Part shown: positions 61,340 through 64,000 of the stretch, piece by piece
Layout: every line of letters starts with the position of its first letter
Numbering within the stretch: position 1 is the first letter of the stretch
Assembly: GCF_002998435.1 (NCBI RefSeq)
Contig: NZ_CP027231.1
Span: 1,157,001-1,221,000 of the forward strand
Origin: Bacteroides zoogleoformans
GTDB taxonomy: Bacteria; Bacteroidota; Bacteroidia; Bacteroidales; Bacteroidaceae
Direction: 5' to 3'
DNA length: 64,000 bases
Notes under the pieces: generated by a model
What the model saw: only the letters and a program-made list of their open reading frames with translations
The model's database searches: none
Told to the model about the DNA's origin: nothing
Translations under genes and position numbers: made by a program

Positions 61340-62292
61340 TTATAGCCTTGGCCTGCGTCGCTTCTTACGCTGCATCCGTCGGCGAAACTCTTCTTCTGTA
61401 GGGTCGAGGCGGGATTGGTCGTGTCGAACAATCCTAAAGAGGGCACTACAATAGATGCCTCAGAACGGCAAGCAGATTCTGACACTGTCTCTTGTCTGGA
61501 CTGCTCGTTGTGGCTAATCGTATTCTGATAAACCTGTTTCTTCCGTTCTTTTTCTGCATTCGTATTGAGTTTGGACAGCACAAATTGGAACGTCGGTCCG
61601 CGTCTGATTTGTGATGCTTTGAAATTCCTGCCGTCCTTGGTGAAGCGCATCCCTTGAGCGTCATTCAAGTCGCGACTGCCGCTTTTGCGCATGACAAGTT
61701 CCAGCTTGACACCATCTTGGGCAAGTCGCTGATTGAACTCTTTCAGCGATGTACAAGTCATTAGAGCCTTGCCGACAACGTGATATATCTCATATTTCGT
61801 CCTCTCCGCTCCCCTTAACCGCCTAGTTTTAGTCTTTGCCTTGCCTGTTCCGTAGGTCAGTCCGCACTTGTCTTTAAGCCGTTTCGTTACCTTTTCGTTT
61901 CGCCTAAAATCGTTTTGGTCGGTGATAGTTTTGCCGTGATAGTCAATGCGGTTATAGACCAGATGGCAGTGGGGATTGTCGTTGTCGTGATGTCGGACAA
62001 GGAGAAACTGAGTGTCCTTGATACCCATCATCTCCATGTATTCAAGGGCAATCTTGGTCATCATCTAATCGGTCAGTTTGTCCTTGTCCTCTGGTTTGAA
62101 GCTAAGAGCGATGTGGCCTACTGGCTTTGAAATCCTTGTGTTCATCTGTCGCTGAAACTCGAAGCTCTCCGTGATGCTGTCCACTGAGCCGATCAACACA
62201 CCATCGGAGGCGAGGATGGTTGCGCCCTCCTTGCCTGTCACATACTGCACACATCCACGAAAGGATGCCGCCTTCATTATCTTGCCTATCAT
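61340..62292 (-). pseudogene. Relaxase/mobilization nuclease broken by an amber codon and a frameshift
   Basis: The frame starts MIGKIMKAASFRGCVQYVTGKEG (62292, shown in part) and continues to KPEDKDKLTD, then TAG at 62065-62067. The same frame goes on with MMTKIALEYMEMMGIKDTQF and the relaxase metal motif HHDNDNPHCHLVYNRID. A single base change (for example GAG to TAG) explains the stop. Near 61398 the frame shifts; in the other frame the end is DPTEEEFRRRMQRKKRRR with the stop at 61340. Two lesions make it non-functional unless read-through occurs. The family is the MOBP-like mobilization nuclease of Bacteroides plasmids and mobilizable transposons. Confidence 0.85.
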
Positions 62293-62374
62293 CTTCTCTC
62301 TCCTTGGTGGTTTTGTCTATACTTCCTGATGATGTCGCTCATGTTGTTCAGAACGGCATCCAGTTTTATCGATA
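62289..62374 (-). pseudogene. C-terminal fragment of a MobC-like accessory protein
   Basis: A frame reading SIKLDAVLNNMSDIIRKYRQ followed by seven more residues ends in TGA that overlaps the relaxase ATG by ATGA, the usual mobC-relaxase arrangement. It is cut at 62375 by the deleted IS1380. Confidence 0.6.
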
Positions 62375-63107
62375 CCTTAAATTAGCAGACAAAGTCTTTT
62401 CGTATATTCTTTAGATTTTTATCGTGCGCATACGTATATCTGCACGATAAAAATCCAAAGACGTTCAAATTAGGACACGACGCCCCTTTCCCCATTGGGG
62501 ATTGAGATTCAAAAGCCTCGAAAAAAAATGGGTCTATCCAAAAGAAAGTTTGTCATACGGCATGCCGGTATACAAATTCAGCCACCAGCTTCTTGCCGTC
62601 CTTGTCCATTTGGCGCATACGGTGGTAAAGTGGAAGACAAACTTCTTGACTCTTGACGTAGGCGATAAGCTGGTGAATACGGATGACACTGCTCTTATGA
62701 AATACGAGAAGAAATTCATGCAGAAGGCTGTCAGTATCATGTACACGGTGTTCTCTTTCTAGAAGGAGCATGGCAGATGCTTCCATCCGAAGTCATTGTT
62801 GAGACGGTCGAAGTCGCACTCTCTCGTCCCACTGGTAGCCGTTGTAGGTAGAACTGCGGACACCAAGAGTGCCGTTGATGACTTTGTCAAGTGAAAGCGC
62901 ATAAAAAGCCTTGCTTGCGTAATATATTCCTCCGAAAGGAGTGATTTTCTCAGATTTTATGTTTGCCTTTGCCATATGTCAGATATTCTTTATTTGAGTT
63001 TTTGCAGCACTAAGGTAGTGAATTTCCTGACACATGCAAGCATTGGATAATTTATTGTTATCCAATGACTTGCTTTCTTGTAAAATTATAAGTCTGCTAA
63101 TTTAAGG
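62375..63107 (-). mobile_element. Internally deleted IS1380, 733 bp
   Basis: Both 16-bp ends are intact (CCTTAAATTAGCAGAC). About 840 bp of the transposase gene are missing; the junction near 62820-62835 falls where the full copy has CTCGCCCCAC (56147-56156) and CTCGTCCCAC (56985-56994). Two transposase remnants stay (62534-62746 and 62793-62975) with further changes, such as a stop at TTTCTAGAAG near 62760. It could still move if the full copy supplies transposase. Confidence 0.88.
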
Positions 63108-63166
63108 TATATAGAAAAACGGTGCGATGCACGGAGAAAAGTTGTTCGGTACACGTATATTCCTTT

Positions 63167-63236
63167 GTTCGCACCGCGCGAATATAAAAACGCAGTGCGC
63201 GAACAGACAAACGCACCGTGCGAACAAGTGTTCGCA
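63167..63236. repeat. GC-rich inverted and direct repeats after the patatin gene
   Basis: Three related GC-rich units, TTCGCACCGCGCGAA (63168-63182), CGCAGTGCGCGAAC (63191-63204) and CGCACCGTGCGAAC (63212-63225), with the latter two starting 21 bp apart. The first is itself palindromic. It lies 20 bp after the patatin-like gene and could fold as terminator or be a short repeat family. Confidence 0.6.
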
Positions 63237-63254
63237 AGGCGGAAACAAAGATTC

Positions 63255-64000
63255 CTAATAGTGCGATTCAAACTCAAACTCCTCCGCGCACCGGTATCCT
63301 TCTTCATAAAGGTCTGTCAACTTTCTGATATTGCGTTCTATGCGGTTTACTTCTATCGGATTACGCGGACGTATCACAGTGATTTCTCCGGCTTCCTCCA
63401 TCTGCTCCACCAAGTCCAGTTGCTCGTTGTAGACCACACTGCGGCGGTTGATGGCTTCGCGAAGCTGCGGATACCTCTTATATATAAATGGAGGAACTTT
63501 CGTCCCTTTAACCTCTTTACGATAACCACGATTGCGCGTCAGCACCACCACATTGTTGGTGAAGCCATCATGCCGGGCACGCATCACCGGAATGCTGTCG
63601 ACAATACCACCATCGAGCATCGGGATGTTGTCCACATAGGTTATGGGGCAGACAAAAGGCAGGCTGCTCGAAGCCCTTACAATATCTATGAGACGTTCTT
63701 TACACTGCTTTTCCTCGAAATAGTTGGCCTCGCCCGTCGTGCAATTGGTGGTCACCATGACAAAACGCTCCGGACAACGGAAATAGGCCTCATAATCATA
63801 AGGCAGTATATGCTCGGGAAACTCCTGAAACAGCAGATCGAAATCCATGATATTGCGTTTCTTCAACAGATGCCTCAACCCTATGTACTTGTACTTCTCC
63901 AGCAAATCGATGTTGCTGTATTTGGCACGTCCGCGCTGACCGGACATATAAGAAAGCCCGTTGCAGGCTCCTGCACTGACACCGATGGCATAGGGAAAGC
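63255..64000 (-). CDS. Patatin-like phospholipase, 5' end outside window
   Basis: The frame is open to the right edge of the window. The nucleophile elbow AIGVSAGACNG (G-x-S-x-G) lies at the edge, and the catalytic Asp is in MLDGGIVDSIPV. So the Ser-Asp dyad of patatins is complete. The visible part is about 248 residues, and roughly 40 residues are missing upstream. The C-terminus (RNIRKLTDLYEEGYRCAEEF) is typical of the YjjU/RssA-like bacterial group. It hydrolyses lipid acyl esters inside the cell. Confidence 0.9.
   Translation of the reverse strand, partial: FPYAIGVSAGACNGLSYMSGQRGRAKYSNIDLLEKYKYIGLRHLLKKRNIMDFDLLFQEFPEHILPYDYEAYFRCPERFVMVTTNCTTGEANYFEEKQCKERLIDIVRASSSLPFVCPITYVDNIPMLDGGIVDSIPVMRARHDGFTNNVVVLTRNRGYRKEVKGTKVPPFIYKRYPQLREAINRRSVVYNEQLDLVEQMEEAGEITVIRPRNPIEVNRIERNIRKLTDLYEEGYRCAEEFEFESHY

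Larger units (their letters stand above)
55699..63107. mobile_element. Putative IS1380 composite transposon, 7.4 kb
   Basis: An intact IS1380 (55699-57271) and an internally deleted copy (62375-63107) lie in the same orientation around a cargo of five genes. TATAT stands at both outer flanks (55694-55698 and 63108-63112), while the inner flanks do not match each other, as expected if the whole unit moved once. The flank is AT-rich, so the match could be chance. Cargo: a pore-forming-toxin-like operon and a broken relaxase. Confidence 0.55.

Overview
The window is a stretch of a Bacteroides-type chromosome. The evidence is TAnnTTTG promoter elements, SusC/SusD pairs, a hybrid two-component regulator, pyruvate:ferredoxin oxidoreductase, an IS1380/IS4/IS982/IS66/ISL3 insertion load typical of the genus, and Bacteroidales-style lipoproteins. 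I cannot name the species.

Region 1 to about 16.4 kb is a decaying accessory island ending in a tyrosine recombinase (14463-15713) and its helix-turn-helix partner, next to dnaK. It holds seven insertion sequences, most with clear inverted repeats and target duplications: three IS982 types, one ISL3, two identical inverted IS4 copies, and one IS66. Between them lie a PfkB kinase cut by the window edge, a DNA cytosine methyltransferase broken into three pieces that rejoin in frame, its small HTH partner, and an unknown gene broken by a 126-bp palindromic element, an IS982 and an IS66.

Region 16.4-24.7 kb is core genome with a small defence/addiction patch: dnaK, a possible small RNA, an AbiE-type toxin-antitoxin pair whose antitoxin looks N-terminally short, YefM-YoeB, a second copy of the palindromic element, and uvrA.

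Region 24.7-38.1 kb is mostly core: a small outer-membrane barrel, CstA with a small membrane protein, a GHL10-type glycosidase-like protein, an ATP-grasp-like protein, an AAA ATPase, NifJ, and a three-gene operon (His-rich membrane peptide, TonB receptor, His-rich DUF4625-like lipoprotein) that looks like metal uptake.

Region 38.1-55.4 kb is a fructan (levan/inulin) utilisation locus, all on the minus strand: SusC/SusD, GH32 fructanase, sugar transporter, fructokinase, a hybrid two-component regulator with a periplasmic sugar-binding sensor, then a second SusC/SusD pair. Candidate operator repeats lie upstream of the second susC and upstream of the fructokinase.

Region 55.7-63.1 kb looks like a composite transposon bounded by an intact IS1380 and an internally deleted IS1380 in the same orientation, with TATAT on both outer flanks. 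Its cargo is a four-gene operon whose first product resembles a leukocidin/hemolysin-type beta-barrel pore-forming toxin with a lipoprotein signal, plus a doubly broken relaxase. This is the most interesting candidate for an undescribed system (possibly antagonism between bacteria). The window ends in a patatin-like phospholipase.
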